NCBI GenBank assembly: GCA_022813625.1
Contig: JAKLMB010000002.1
Coordinates: 1,798,001 to 1,862,000 of the forward strand
Direction of reading: 5' to 3'
DNA: 64,000 nucleotides
Origin: Aaosphaeria pasadenensis
Taxonomy: Eukaryota > Ascomycota > Dothideomycetes > Pleosporales
Below the pieces are notes generated by a model. That model did no database searches. It was not told the origin of the DNA and saw only the letters and a list, made by a program, of their open reading frames with translations. Within the stretch, counting starts at the first letter, position 1. The number at the start of each line of letters is the position of its first letter. Of this stretch, positions 12,450 through 23,026 are shown one piece after another. Both the position numbers and the translations under genes were made by a program.

Positions 12450-12792
12450 TGTCGTGGATCATGTTGTGTTGTTGTGGTGCTTCTCCTCAAAGTAACCACC
12501 GCAGCCTTGCGCGGCTGATATCGTGAAGTTGAATGACAATGGTAGGGCGGAAGTACGTCAACTATGGTACTCGTAGGTCTTGCGGCGCAAATGCGGGCTC
12601 GGGAGTGCTAGTCGATGTTAGGCAGGCGGTGAGCGCGAGCCTTCCGAACTCTTGGCTAAAATTTCCAACGACCCTTCATTTTCCTCTGGTCGATCTCGTA
12701 CCGAAAGAGAGCAAATTCAGCGTTCACACTCCCTTTCCTTTCTCGCCTTTTCCTTTCCACCTCGCTCGCTCCGAGCATACAATTCGGCAGCA
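12450..12792. promoter_or_regulatory. Bidirectional promoter, unrecognised membrane protein / NOP14
   Basis: The 343 bp separate two divergent start codons. Near 12656 there is TAAAATTTCC, resembling the A/T-rich RRPE element of ribosome-biogenesis promoters, which would suit NOP14; this is a weak match. The last 80 bp are pyrimidine-rich. Confidence 0.5.
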
Positions 12793-15457
12793 ATGCCTCC
12801 CTCCCAGCTCAAACGCCTCAAAGCGTCTCTCCGCGAGCAAGGCATAACCGGGCCCCAAAAGTCCAAAAAGGAAAAGAAGAACCAGAAGAACAGCGGCGCC
12901 GACGCCCGCGCAAAGAAAGCCAGCGCCCTCTCCGCCATCCGCGAGGCCGCCAACCCATTCGACTTCAAGCATCTCTCGCGCCCCAAGAAATTCGAATACA
13001 CCACCAACCGAACCGAAGATGCGAGCAAAGTCCTGGGCCGGCCGGGTGTCACGAAGAGCCAGGGCGAGGAGGCGAGGCGCAAGACGCTGCTGCCGGAGAT
13101 GAACAAGCGCAACAAGGTTGGAGGCATATTGGATCGACGTATCGGCGAGAACGATCCCTCAATGACGCTGGACGATCGCATGATGGCGCGTTTCGAGCAG
13201 GAGCAGCAGAGGAAGAGGGGAAATGTGTTCGATCTTGAGGATGATGAGGACGAGGTCATGCTCACGCACGGTGGCAAGTCTCTGAATTTCGATCTGGGAG
13301 GACAGGAGGACTACGATGCGGGAAGCGTGAGTGGGGATAGCGTCGGCGACTCCGATGGCTTCCTGCAGCGGAAACGGAGGAGAGATGACGATGAGGAGGT
13401 TGACAATGCAGATGAGCCGAAGGAGGACGAGCCAGAGCGGAAGAAGAGTAAGGCGGAGGTCATGAAGGAAGTCATCGCCAAATCGAAAATGCACAAGTAT
13501 GAGCGCCAGCAACAGAAGGAGGACGATGATGAGCTGCGAGAAGAGCTTGACAAGGATTTACCTGATATTCTCGCTGCCCTTAGGGGTCACATCAGCAAAA
13601 AGGATCAGCCTCCCTCTGCGCCCCCTAAAGATGCGCCGAAAGAAGCCCCACGGGACGACTTCAGTATTAATCCTGAACGCGCTGCATTGCTAGCTGGTAA
13701 ATCTCGAGCAGAGGTTGATAAGGAATACGACATAAGGAGACGCCAGATGCTTTCTGACCAGAAGGCCAAACCTACGTCGCGAACCTTGACCGAGGAAGAG
13801 AAAGCTAAAGAAGAAGCGGACCAGCTGAAAGAGTTGGAAGAACGAAGGCAAAAACGAATGAGGGGCGAGGCCGACGAGGACTCCGATGCTGAATCTAAGG
13901 ACAACAAAAGGGATTTGCAAGAGGAGGAGGACGATGAGGATGAGGAGCAGGACGACGCGGCAGAATTCGGCCTGGCCCAGAAACCAGGCAGACGACCTGA
14001 AGGTTTCGAGGACGAGGAAGACGACTTCATTTTTGATGACGTTGAAAGTGGCTCCGAAATCGAAGGATCCGGATCGGAAGAGTCCGATAGCGACATTGAC
14101 GATACCATGGGTCTGGAAGACGAAGACGAGGAGTTCCTTGCTGTCCTTAAAGATCCATCTACCAAAGCAGAGATACAAGAAGGACCTGTGGCGACCGATG
14201 GCGAGGCGAAGGCATCAAGCCTGCCATACACCTACTCGTGCCCTCGATCCCTCGATGAAGTTTTGGTGCTCTTTGGAAAAATACAGGAAGACGACATTCC
14301 CAAGGTGGTTCAGCGCATTCGTGCTCAGTATCATTCCGGCCTCCACTCCGATAACAAGCATAAGCTCACCGACTTTGCTTGTGCGCTGGTCGACTGGATT
14401 GCACAATCGCAGCTCGCAGTATCTCTTGCCGTACAGGAAAGTGTGATCAGACACATTCACTCCTTGAACCGATCATATTCGATTGCCATTGGTACTCGAT
14501 TCCGTGAGCACCTTAAGAGACTCGCCACTGTATCCCTCTCGGAAGTTACTCCTGGGGACCTGTGCCTTCTCACCGTAAGTTGAATATCTCTTGTATAGTT
14601 GGCGGGCACCTGCTAATGCACTATAAGGCAATCGGATCAATCTATGAAACTTCAGCACACTTTGAGCAAGTGAGCACTCCAGCCAGTAAGTTGTGACACT
14701 TCCGTTTATTTCCTCCCATGGTAGCCCACTCCTATCTATGATAGCACAGGCTAAAAAATAGGCAGTCACTATCATGGCAAGATGGATGGGACTCTTGAAC
14801 ACCGTATCAACCGCGCAAGAAGTCTCCATCACAGCCTACCTCGCAGCACTAAGTCTTCACTACCAACGAGTCTCGAAACGCTACCTACCAGAGATTGTAC
14901 GATCCACTGTACTCTGCCTGAAGTCCGACCACGTAGAAAAAGACACACTGGCCGCCCACTGCAAGAACATCTCCACCATGGTGGACACCTGGTCCAAACT
15001 CCCCGCCTTCATCGAAATCATGACCCCCCTCCTCGAACCTCTAGCCCTCCACAAATCGCAAGCAGCTCCCACCCTACAGCGCGTCCGCATAGCAATCCAA
15101 ACCGCGCGTCTCCGCCGCCGACCGCAGGAGCTCCACCACCACCGACCCCTCCCCATCAAATCCTCCATCCCCAAGTTCGAAGAAGCCTTCGACCCCAACA
15201 AGCACTACGACCCGGACCGCGAGCGCGCCGACGCGGCCAAGCTTCGCAAGGAGTACAAGCGCGAGCGCAAGGGTGCGCTCCGCGAGCTCCGCAAGGATGC
15301 GAACTTCATCGCGAGGGAGAAGCTCAGGGACAAGAAGGAGAAGGACAGGGCGTACGAGGAGAAGTACAAGAGGCTCGTCGCGGAGATCCAGGGCGAGGAA
15401 GGCAGGGAGGCGAAGGCGTACGAGAGGGAGAAGAAGGCGAGGAAGAGGAGCACTTAG
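12793..15457 (+). CDS. NOP14: NOP14, small-subunit processome protein
   Basis: Exons 12793-14574, 14628-14685 and 14766-15457 join in phase to 843 aa. The second exon is 58 bp and its splices restore AIGSIYETSAHFEQVSTPA followed by ITIMARWMGLL, the conserved Nop14 helical core. The N-terminus is Lys-rich (KKEKKNQKN), followed by NPFDFKHLSRPKKFEY and GRPGVTKSQGEEARRKTL, typical family motifs; long acidic stretches occupy residues about 150-480. The C-terminus is a basic coiled coil (LRKEYKRERKGALRELRKD). Nop14 is an assembly factor of the 90S pre-ribosome/U3 processome and is needed for 18S rRNA maturation in the nucleolus. Length is close to the usual 800-900 aa. Confidence 0.96.
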
Positions 15458-15885
15458 ATCTAGATACCTTATATGGTTGTAGTATACTCGTGGTCATGTC
15501 GTTGGGACACTGCCAGAAAAGATTTTGTTTCATGTTGCATCCACTGGTCATTGATTGCTCGTGCTCGTGCGTTAGCTATGCTTGCAATCGTTCTAAGTTT
15601 CACAGACGGACTTGACATACGAATGAGGTAATGAACCTCACCAAAGCAGACGAAGGGACACAGCACGTACAAACATCAACGAAGACATAATTATTGCGCT
15701 GGAACTTATCTCAGAATGTGTATAATATACAGTTGAGCATTGTCTGATTCATACATACTAGAACGCAAATTAAACCATACAGATCTAAGCCTGCCTTTTT
15801 AAAACCCTTCCCACAACGCCAATGCCAGATGCCGACTAGCTTTCAAAGTCCTTTCCAATCCTTATACCTTCGTGTATTGCTATTC
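15458..15885. other. Convergent 3' regions of NOP14 and BRR2
   Basis: 428 bp of AT-rich sequence between two facing stop codons. Nothing gene-like is visible. Confidence 0.5.
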
Positions 15886-18800
15886 TTACTCTTCCTCTTC
15901 CTCGTCCGAGTCTTCATCCTCATCCATTCCTTCCGCGGCGTCGACCTCGAAGGTGGGTGCCTGATCAATGCCCAAGTAACTATCACTGACCAAGAAAAGA
16001 GTGAGCTCGTGGCGACCGGGCTCCGTGACTGTGAATTCGAGCTTTGTCTGGAGTTGCCTTCCCACAGTAACCTTCTTGATGGCCAGCAGAGTGCGGGCCC
16101 TTTGGTCACCAACGACGAGCCAGAAGTTCTCGGTCTTGTCGGCAGGGTAGAAGGGCGCATGGACGTCCGTCTTTGGCTCATCGTCCTCGTCGAGCTCGCG
16201 CGTGATTTTAACAGCGACGTATGCGGGACTATTCGCGGCAATGTCTTCGGGTTCGAGAACCTCATGTTCGAGCTCAACATTGGGGTAGTACTCATTGGTG
16301 AAGGTAGCAGCCTCGGATAGCTGCTTGTTGTCGAGCGCAAGCGCCTTGATGAGTTTCTCGTAGTCCTTGTTCTCTTCAGGGTCCATAGCCTCCATGAACT
16401 CGTAAATGTCATTCACGCCGAACTTCTGGGCCGCTTTGATGGTGTCATTATCGAAATGCGGGATCTGTTTCAAGGGGGAATCCTTCTGCCACATAGCCTG
16501 TACGACCATCTGGGAAAGCTCCATTGCGTTCATTGCGTTCAAGTGGCCTTCTGAAGAGAGGACGTCGACACTTGCGCTGAGGATGGTAAGCACCTTCTTG
16601 ACGATTTGTTCCTGATCCTTGGCAAGGTCGACGGGAAGCTGCATGCGCGAGAAGTGTGCCTGCAGCAGAACGAATGCCTTGAAGTGCGGTGTTTCAAAGT
16701 TCGGTTCTTGCATCTTGTAAGGCACCCTGTCGTATATCTTGTTCAAGATGTGATCCTCGTGGCGGCGGATCTGAACGTCTTCAAACTCAGTCGCAGCAGT
16801 GATAATCTCGAGAGCACCCTTCAGGGTAGTCTTCTCGTTAAGCGACATCATGAGCGTTTGCATGGTAATGAACGAGATGTTGTAGTAAGCGGCGATCATG
16901 CACGGGTTCAGTGGTGTGATGGTATCCTCGTCTTCATCGTGTTCAATGAGGTTGGCCTCTGTCAATTCCTTCAAGGTGGACTCAACGAGTTCAGAGAGAT
17001 ACCCACTAAGACCATCGTGGGAAGTATCGTGGAGGTTGTAGTAACTTGGGTTTGCGAGAAGCCTGCGGTAGAAGTAGGTGTAGGTGGTCCAGTCAACAGC
17101 TTCCTGGGTCGACTCGATTGTCTTTGCGCTTATCTCGGCAACGAAAGCGTCGTGAAGGAAGTCGCGAAGGTAGCTCTCGACAGGCAAAGCCTCGTTCAAG
17201 AATTTCTTGTAATAGTCACGCTTCACCGCTGGTACCATCAGGACACCTTTAGCAGATTTGTCTTGACCCACCCTTCCGGCTTTACCAAACATCTGTAGGA
17301 CTTCGCTGATAGGATAGTCAATGTAGCGGTGCTCTCGGCCTTCGAAGAATTGTGTGCCCATTACGATTACCAGGTGAGCATTGCTGTTGACCTCCCAGCA
17401 CGAGTCTCGAGAGACGATCATGACCTGGATCGCACCGATGTTGAAGAGATGTTGGACGGCCTTCTTGTCAAAGGGATTGAGGGCCTCATGGAAATATCCG
17501 ATACCATGGGATAGAGACTCGGCGAGTGCCTGTTCGTTTACTCGAGCCAGAATTGGTTCGATGTCGGCTAATGGTGCATTTAGGAAGCGATCCTCGTCGT
17601 CTTCTGTCACAGCCGCGGCAAAGAGATCCAGTGCTGAAGTGCGTGCTAGTTTCCGGTTTGGAACAAACACCATGGCTGGCTTGTCGGGGGACATTTGTGT
17701 GATGGCCTTGTACGTAGGCTTCGCCATAGCTAGCATCAGCGATGGGAAATGCGGGATCGTGAAGGACTGGATCTTCAATTCCAATGGCACGGCGCGAACT
17801 CCCGGGCTGAAATTGAACATCGTATGCTTGCTTGCGCCAATCCATTCCCCGACATCTCGGGCGTTAGAAAGTGGCACGCTCAAACCAACAATGCGGAGAC
17901 CAGACTCGATCTGGGCAGCCATTGCATGCATTCGAGAGACAACCACTTCGTACACGTGACCACCAGAGCCCCCCAAGAGATGCAGCCCATCAGCGATCAA
18001 CAAAGCGACTGACTGAACGTTCTTTCGTCGTTGCCATTGCCTCGAGATCACGTCCCATTGCGCCGGAGTAGCGAGAATGAGGTCACCCTTTTCCAAGAGA
18101 CGAAGATCTGTAGTCATCTCACCCGCAAGTTTGACGATATCTTTGCCTCCGCCGAGCTTGGCCAACCGATCGCTCCAATGCTTGTACTGATTATCCACCA
18201 TCTCCTGCATGGGAGCTAGGTAGACAATGCGGCCATCCTTGCCGCTTGACCAATGCCGGAGTATAGCGAACTCAGCGCACACTGTCTTTCCAATTCCAGC
18301 CGCAGCACCAATGAAAACGTTGTCGTCTGATGCGTAAAGCGAATTGAAAACTTGTGTTTGAACCTTGTTGAAACGACCAATATCTTCGTAAAGTGCCTGG
18401 TACTCCCGCTTCTTCAATGCCGAGACAGGCAGTGGCTGCAAATCTAGAACCGGGGTATGAGGGGGGAATTTCGCAGGAAGAATCAATTTCTGGAACGAGA
18501 CGGCGAGTTTAGTTTCAGAGCCCATCCATCGGTCGGACAAAACCGTGATAAAGTAATTGGGTGGCATAGGCTCTTCAATTGGAACCGTGAGCTCCAAGTA
18601 ATGCTCATTCGTTTCAGAGTTGGCGTAATCCTTGCGAAGTAAGAAAGTATCGTGGAAAAGAATTTCTTCACCATCGCAGTCCTCGACAAGAATCCAGAAT
18701 GCCTCTGAAGCGCCATGGAGCTGATCGTCCCAGACGAAGTTCGGGCGAACTGTGAGCTCTAACCGGAGCATAGAGCGTGTCACTGGTCGGGGAATGGCCT

Positions 18801-21800
18801 CGATTTCAAGGCGAGGAAACTTCTCAACGAGCTGACAGACGAGTCTACCAGCCTTTGGCATTCCCAAGAGCTCACCCATATTAGGCGGATCGAGTCCAAA
18901 GTAGCTACTCCATGGCACGTCGATACGCTCAGCTTTCTGCAGCACGTCCCTGGGACAGTTGGGGAATTGTCGCAGGGGTGACATGGTCGGCCACATGCGC
19001 TTCTCAGCCATCTTGCACAAATCTAATGCGAGCTTAGCCACTCCGGCCCAGCCCTTCTTGAGACAAATCTCAAAGACAGCTCGGAGAATACGCCCGGCTG
19101 ACTGGGTAACATAGACCAGATCAGCCATGAGGGCAAGGCCTTCAAGCTTAAGACGCGAGATATATGCTTGAAGCAAAACATTGATCTTTGCTTGAGGTTC
19201 TTCGACTCCTTCCTTCACGGGAATTGGAACTTTTCCGAGTAGTTTCGCGAGTTCCAATTTCTCATCCTGTCGAACGGGAATGAACTTGAACTCCTCACTC
19301 AACGCAAAGATTCGGAACAATTCAATGGCGCTGATACCTGGCTGGATGTGCTGGTTGTATGTCGACATCGAGTTGTGGGTGATGTAGTAATGGGAGGCAA
19401 TGCGTCCTAATTCTGTTGGCTGTAGCTGCCCAGTCTTCTTCTCGTACTTGATGAGGTTGCATTTCTCGAGAACGTGCGCAGCGGCATGAATCAAATCGAC
19501 ACGCTTCTGTTCCAGAGCCTCGTCATCCGCATACTCGGCGCCTACGCTGTAAAGGCCAGGTGATCGAAGCATGCGGACGAACAGGTATGTGTATCCTAGC
19601 CAGTCAACACCCTCATCCCGAGTACGTACGTTACCCAGGACGATTTCAGCATTAAGGTTGTCTGCCAATCGGCTTATGAACTGAGATTCGATAGGCAGTT
19701 GCTGGTTAAGAAGCGACAGGTAGTACTGTATCTCTGTTTGTGTTGTGATGATGATACCCTCTCCGTATGTATCGAATTGAGGTCGACCGGCTCGACCAAG
19801 CATCTGAAGAACATCTTGCGGACTGAGCTCGACCCAGCTACCTTTCTCAGGGGAGTAAATTTGGGTTCCCTTGATGATGACTGTGTGCGCAGGCAAATTG
19901 ACACCCCAAGCCAATGTAGCTGTGCAGACAAGCACCTGGAGGGAGCCATCTGCGAAAAGATCTTCGACAGTTGTACGATCTGCTCTTGACATACCAGCAT
20001 GATGGATTCCAAAGCCATACTGCATGAGCTCCTTCAACTCGGCATTCTGCACATTGTCGGCTTCCTCGCGAAGAATTTCTCGCGTTGCTGCGTCGGAGCG
20101 TAATATTTGACCGATGGTATCCATTTCGAGTGCCTTATCTTTGATGTACTTCGCGGTCTTTGCTGTTTCCTTACGAGAATGAACGAAGATGAGCATCTGA
20201 TTGTGATTTTGGCCGACTTGCTCCAGAACTTTCGTATAGCAGACATCATTCATCGTTTTCAATTGCTTGATAGCCTTCTTTTCTGTGACACCGATAAATT
20301 CTTGCTTCAGGGGGCAAGGTCGGAAGGTTGCATCAAAATGGAAGAGACCCTTCTCCGGATCAACACGAAGGAAGCTGGCAACATCGCGGTAATTAGGCAG
20401 GGTCGCACTGAGACCAACAAGTCGAACGTGCTCGCCTGTCTGTTCATTTCGGCGAATTGTCCTACTAACGATGCTTTCCAATACAGGACCGCGATCATCG
20501 TGCAGGAGATGGATTTCATCGATACAGATAAGGCGTACAAGATTGATGTAACTGGTGTCGGTGGCTTTTCTGGTGATGACATCGTATTTCTCTGGCGTAG
20601 TAACGATGATCTGTGTCTCTGCGATTTGCTGTTTAGTAAGTTGACGATCACCAGTCAATTCGGAGACTTTGATTCCGTACGGCTCCAATCGTTTTCCGAA
20701 ATTTCCAACCTGTTCCTGGACAAGGGCCTTGAGAGGTGCGATGTATATTATCTTGAAGTTGTCGAGTGCAATTTCTCCGGTTCGTGGGTCTCGGTGCTTG
20801 CCAATTTCGCGCAACATGGTTAGCATTGCCACATTAGTCTTACCAGAACCGGTAGGAGCACAGATGAGCATGTTGCCATCATCGTGAAATGCTGTAGGGA
20901 AACACCTGGTCTGGATTCGATTTAGCTCTTTGGAGGAGCCGAAGCCAACACGTGCCCACTCTGGCAATTCGGTGGTTGGTAGGTTCTTAGGTTCGTTGGC
21001 GTCACGCTTTGCTTTGGGAGCAGGTACATGGATCTCCTCATAGCCCTTGAATTGACGCCTGGTTGAGCCTTGTGGTAGCTTGACGCTCGGATTCGTCATC
21101 AAATGATTGCCCTGATCGAAAACAAGATTCTCCAGATTGATTACTCGACCTGATGGCTGCAGACCACCAATCAATCCATCTTGCTTGGGGGCATCAGCTG
21201 TGGCAGCATCCTTTGAGTCTGGAAGATCAATGTCCATGAGGTCGATGTTCATCTTCTTAGACCCAGCAGAGTCGGTTGCTTTGACTCCAGTCTCTCGCTG
21301 TCGAAGCTCCTGGAGGATCTTTTGCTGGCCTGCAGCCTTCATCTCACGCTCGACCGCAGCTCGTCCATCCTTGTCATCGGCCACCCGCCTCCACTTTGTT
21401 ACCCAAACGATTCTATCCCGGTTAAGAACAAGTTTGGCGACAATCTCATGGTGCTCGTAATCGAACAGCTCCATGAGATCGTTTTCAATCTCACGAAGCG
21501 GCTTTTCCTCTCCATCGTCATCGACCCCAGACAAGATCTTGAGCGCATCATGCGTCTTCTCCTGTTGCGTATGAGCATCCTCGTATACTTGACCGATTTG
21601 TCGTTGCAACCAGTATGCGTCGATCTCGTGAGTAGGTATGAGCTGTTCGGAGCCTCCCGTTCGGTCGTCTAGAGCGCCTTGCTCGCCTTGTATGATTATT
21701 TCTTCTCCATCCGCGATGTCACGGTCGCCTTCAGCGCCGTTCTGTCCGTCACCAAGCTCATCGGGAGCTGCGGCGTCGTCATCATCATCCTCATCTGAAG

Positions 21801-22545
21801 TATCTTCATCCCGAACCTCGAATGTCTGCCTCGCCTCTTCGTCGTCTTCATCTTCGTCGAAGACGACCGCGACACCCTGGTTTTCGTCCAACTCCGCATC
21901 GTCTAATCCGTCATTGTCCTCTCCCATCTCTTCATCAGCGTCTTGCGCGTCATAATCAGTAATCTTCTTTCCAAGATTGACAAGTTCGTTGAATTCCTTC
22001 GCTCCCATGGAAAACCCAAAAAGATCGTCAATCTCCTTCTTTCTGTCCAGGTCCTTTAAGCTATCGTCCTTCAGGTATTCGAGCACGGCGTCAGCAGCAC
22101 TCCGTACCGTCGCTGCCGAAACATCTCCAAGATTTCGGCCAACGAGGGTTGTGATCAGATCGAACGTTGCTCGCGTCGCGGGGGTTCGTGGTTTGTATGT
22201 AAGACCTTCGACCAAGAGGTCCGCTTGTGCTGTCCGGTTGGCGGGTCCTGCCCCGTCGCCTCGCTTCCGTTTACGCTGTTCACGTTCGAGGACATCTCCA
22301 CCTTCCGTTATGCTACCTCGTTCGACGTCTAAAGGACCTTTCGACTTCTTTTTCTGTGTTGGCGCATCGTCTCGTGCTGTACGTCCTCCCATGTCCCTAA
22401 TGTTGATCCGGCCAGCAAGCGATTCGGGGTCGCCAGTGTTTTCATCTCCGCGGCGAGTGACAAATCTTCGGTCCGCCTGGAGGACCAAATTTGACATCGC
22501 CGCATATTTGAATTGCGCGAGGTTGTTCTGCTTCTGGTCCGCCAT
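15886..22545 (-). CDS. BRR2: BRR2, U5 snRNP DExD/H-box RNA helicase
   Basis: A single uninterrupted 2219-codon frame, close to the yeast (2163 aa) and human (2136 aa) proteins. The N-terminal 480 residues are regulatory and acidic (DEDEDDEEARQTF). The first Ski2-like cassette has motif I APTGSGKT (Lys569), DEIH (Asp676-His679), GLSATLPNY, CTATLAWGVNLPAH and QMLGRAGRPQFD, followed by a Sec63 unit. The second cassette keeps GIGKT (Lys1420) but has DGLH (Asp1519-His1522) in place of DExH and GLSVPL in place of SAT, the known degenerate, regulatory C-terminal cassette of Brr2. A second Sec63 unit and an acidic tail end the protein. Brr2 unwinds U4/U6 during spliceosome activation. An intronless gene of this size is unusual for the window. 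Confidence 0.98.
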   Translation of the reverse strand: MADQKQNNLAQFKYAAMSNLVLQADRRFVTRRGDENTGDPESLAGRINIRDMGGRTARDDAPTQKKKSKGPLDVERGSITEGGDVLEREQRKRKRGDGAGPANRTAQADLLVEGLTYKPRTPATRATFDLITTLVGRNLGDVSAATVRSAADAVLEYLKDDSLKDLDRKKEIDDLFGFSMGAKEFNELVNLGKKITDYDAQDADEEMGEDNDGLDDAELDENQGVAVVFDEDEDDEEARQTFEVRDEDTSDEDDDDDAAAPDELGDGQNGAEGDRDIADGEEIIIQGEQGALDDRTGGSEQLIPTHEIDAYWLQRQIGQVYEDAHTQQEKTHDALKILSGVDDDGEEKPLREIENDLMELFDYEHHEIVAKLVLNRDRIVWVTKWRRVADDKDGRAAVEREMKAAGQQKILQELRQRETGVKATDSAGSKKMNIDLMDIDLPDSKDAATADAPKQDGLIGGLQPSGRVINLENLVFDQGNHLMTNPSVKLPQGSTRRQFKGYEEIHVPAPKAKRDANEPKNLPTTELPEWARVGFGSSKELNRIQTRCFPTAFHDDGNMLICAPTGSGKTNVAMLTMLREIGKHRDPRTGEIALDNFKIIYIAPLKALVQEQVGNFGKRLEPYGIKVSELTGDRQLTKQQIAETQIIVTTPEKYDVITRKATDTSYINLVRLICIDEIHLLHDDRGPVLESIVSRTIRRNEQTGEHVRLVGLSATLPNYRDVASFLRVDPEKGLFHFDATFRPCPLKQEFIGVTEKKAIKQLKTMNDVCYTKVLEQVGQNHNQMLIFVHSRKETAKTAKYIKDKALEMDTIGQILRSDAATREILREEADNVQNAELKELMQYGFGIHHAGMSRADRTTVEDLFADGSLQVLVCTATLAWGVNLPAHTVIIKGTQIYSPEKGSWVELSPQDVLQMLGRAGRPQFDTYGEGIIITTQTEIQYYLSLLNQQLPIESQFISRLADNLNAEIVLGNVRTRDEGVDWLGYTYLFVRMLRSPGLYSVGAEYADDEALEQKRVDLIHAAAHVLEKCNLIKYEKKTGQLQPTELGRIASHYYITHNSMSTYNQHIQPGISAIELFRIFALSEEFKFIPVRQDEKLELAKLLGKVPIPVKEGVEEPQAKINVLLQAYISRLKLEGLALMADLVYVTQSAGRILRAVFEICLKKGWAGVAKLALDLCKMAEKRMWPTMSPLRQFPNCPRDVLQKAERIDVPWSSYFGLDPPNMGELLGMPKAGRLVCQLVEKFPRLEIEAIPRPVTRSMLRLELTVRPNFVWDDQLHGASEAFWILVEDCDGEEILFHDTFLLRKDYANSETNEHYLELTVPIEEPMPPNYFITVLSDRWMGSETKLAVSFQKLILPAKFPPHTPVLDLQPLPVSALKKREYQALYEDIGRFNKVQTQVFNSLYASDDNVFIGAAAGIGKTVCAEFAILRHWSSGKDGRIVYLAPMQEMVDNQYKHWSDRLAKLGGGKDIVKLAGEMTTDLRLLEKGDLILATPAQWDVISRQWQRRKNVQSVALLIADGLHLLGGSGGHVYEVVVSRMHAMAAQIESGLRIVGLSVPLSNARDVGEWIGASKHTMFNFSPGVRAVPLELKIQSFTIPHFPSLMLAMAKPTYKAITQMSPDKPAMVFVPNRKLARTSALDLFAAAVTEDDEDRFLNAPLADIEPILARVNEQALAESLSHGIGYFHEALNPFDKKAVQHLFNIGAIQVMIVSRDSCWEVNSNAHLVIVMGTQFFEGREHRYIDYPISEVLQMFGKAGRVGQDKSAKGVLMVPAVKRDYYKKFLNEALPVESYLRDFLHDAFVAEISAKTIESTQEAVDWTTYTYFYRRLLANPSYYNLHDTSHDGLSGYLSELVESTLKELTEANLIEHDEDEDTITPLNPCMIAAYYNISFITMQTLMMSLNEKTTLKGALEIITAATEFEDVQIRRHEDHILNKIYDRVPYKMQEPNFETPHFKAFVLLQAHFSRMQLPVDLAKDQEQIVKKVLTILSASVDVLSSEGHLNAMNAMELSQMVVQAMWQKDSPLKQIPHFDNDTIKAAQKFGVNDIYEFMEAMDPEENKDYEKLIKALALDNKQLSEAATFTNEYYPNVELEHEVLEPEDIAANSPAYVAVKITRELDEDDEPKTDVHAPFYPADKTENFWLVVGDQRARTLLAIKKVTVGRQLQTKLEFTVTEPGRHELTLFLVSDSYLGIDQAPTFEVDAAEGMDEDEDSDEEEEE

Positions 22546-23026
22546 CTTGACTGTAGTGTCTCAAGTCTATGGCCCGGCTTGAGCGTCAATTATATGTGAA
22601 TATCGTGTGGCCGCAGTATGCGACAAGGTAGGAGAATTAGTGGTGATATCGCGCGAACACCATGGGGGACAAAGGGTCGCGTCTTGAGAGTGATGGCGTT
22701 GATTCCGAAAATCTAAATCGCGAAAGAAGCTTGGGCCATCGCCGCCAAGATTCACCAGGCAGTAACCCTTCACGTGACCACAGTCCAATGTTCACCATAT
22801 ATTGGATGAAAGATATCGTGTCTATGCAGCTGTCGAATAATTACAATTACTTTATTTTAGCATGTCTATGGAGTAATCTGAAGTTGATATCACAAGAGGA
22901 TGAGGGGGAATTACACCATCATTGAATCATAGGATATCCATAGGTCGTAAAACACGGTATATTGATACAGATAGTCATAACTTTGAAATAATTCCAGAGC
23001 TTTTTTGCCTTAGCTACCTACCCTCA
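22546..23026. other. BRR2 promoter and ALG12 3' region
   Basis: 481 bp between two genes on the minus strand. The BRR2-proximal 150 bp are GC-richer and hold GATATCGCG; the ALG12 side is AT-rich 3' flank. No gene is visible. Confidence 0.5.

Noticed and set aside
13605..14231. 208-codon Ser-rich frame antisense to NOP14
   Set aside because: It is the mirror of the acidic Asp/Glu-rich NOP14 segment (GAN codons read as Ser-rich on the other strand); no independent support.
14782..15615. 277-codon Pro/His-rich frame overlapping NOP14 exon 3
   Set aside because: Shifted frame of the GC-rich NOP14 C-terminus; composition is extreme and the overlapping NOP14 frame is clearly the real one.
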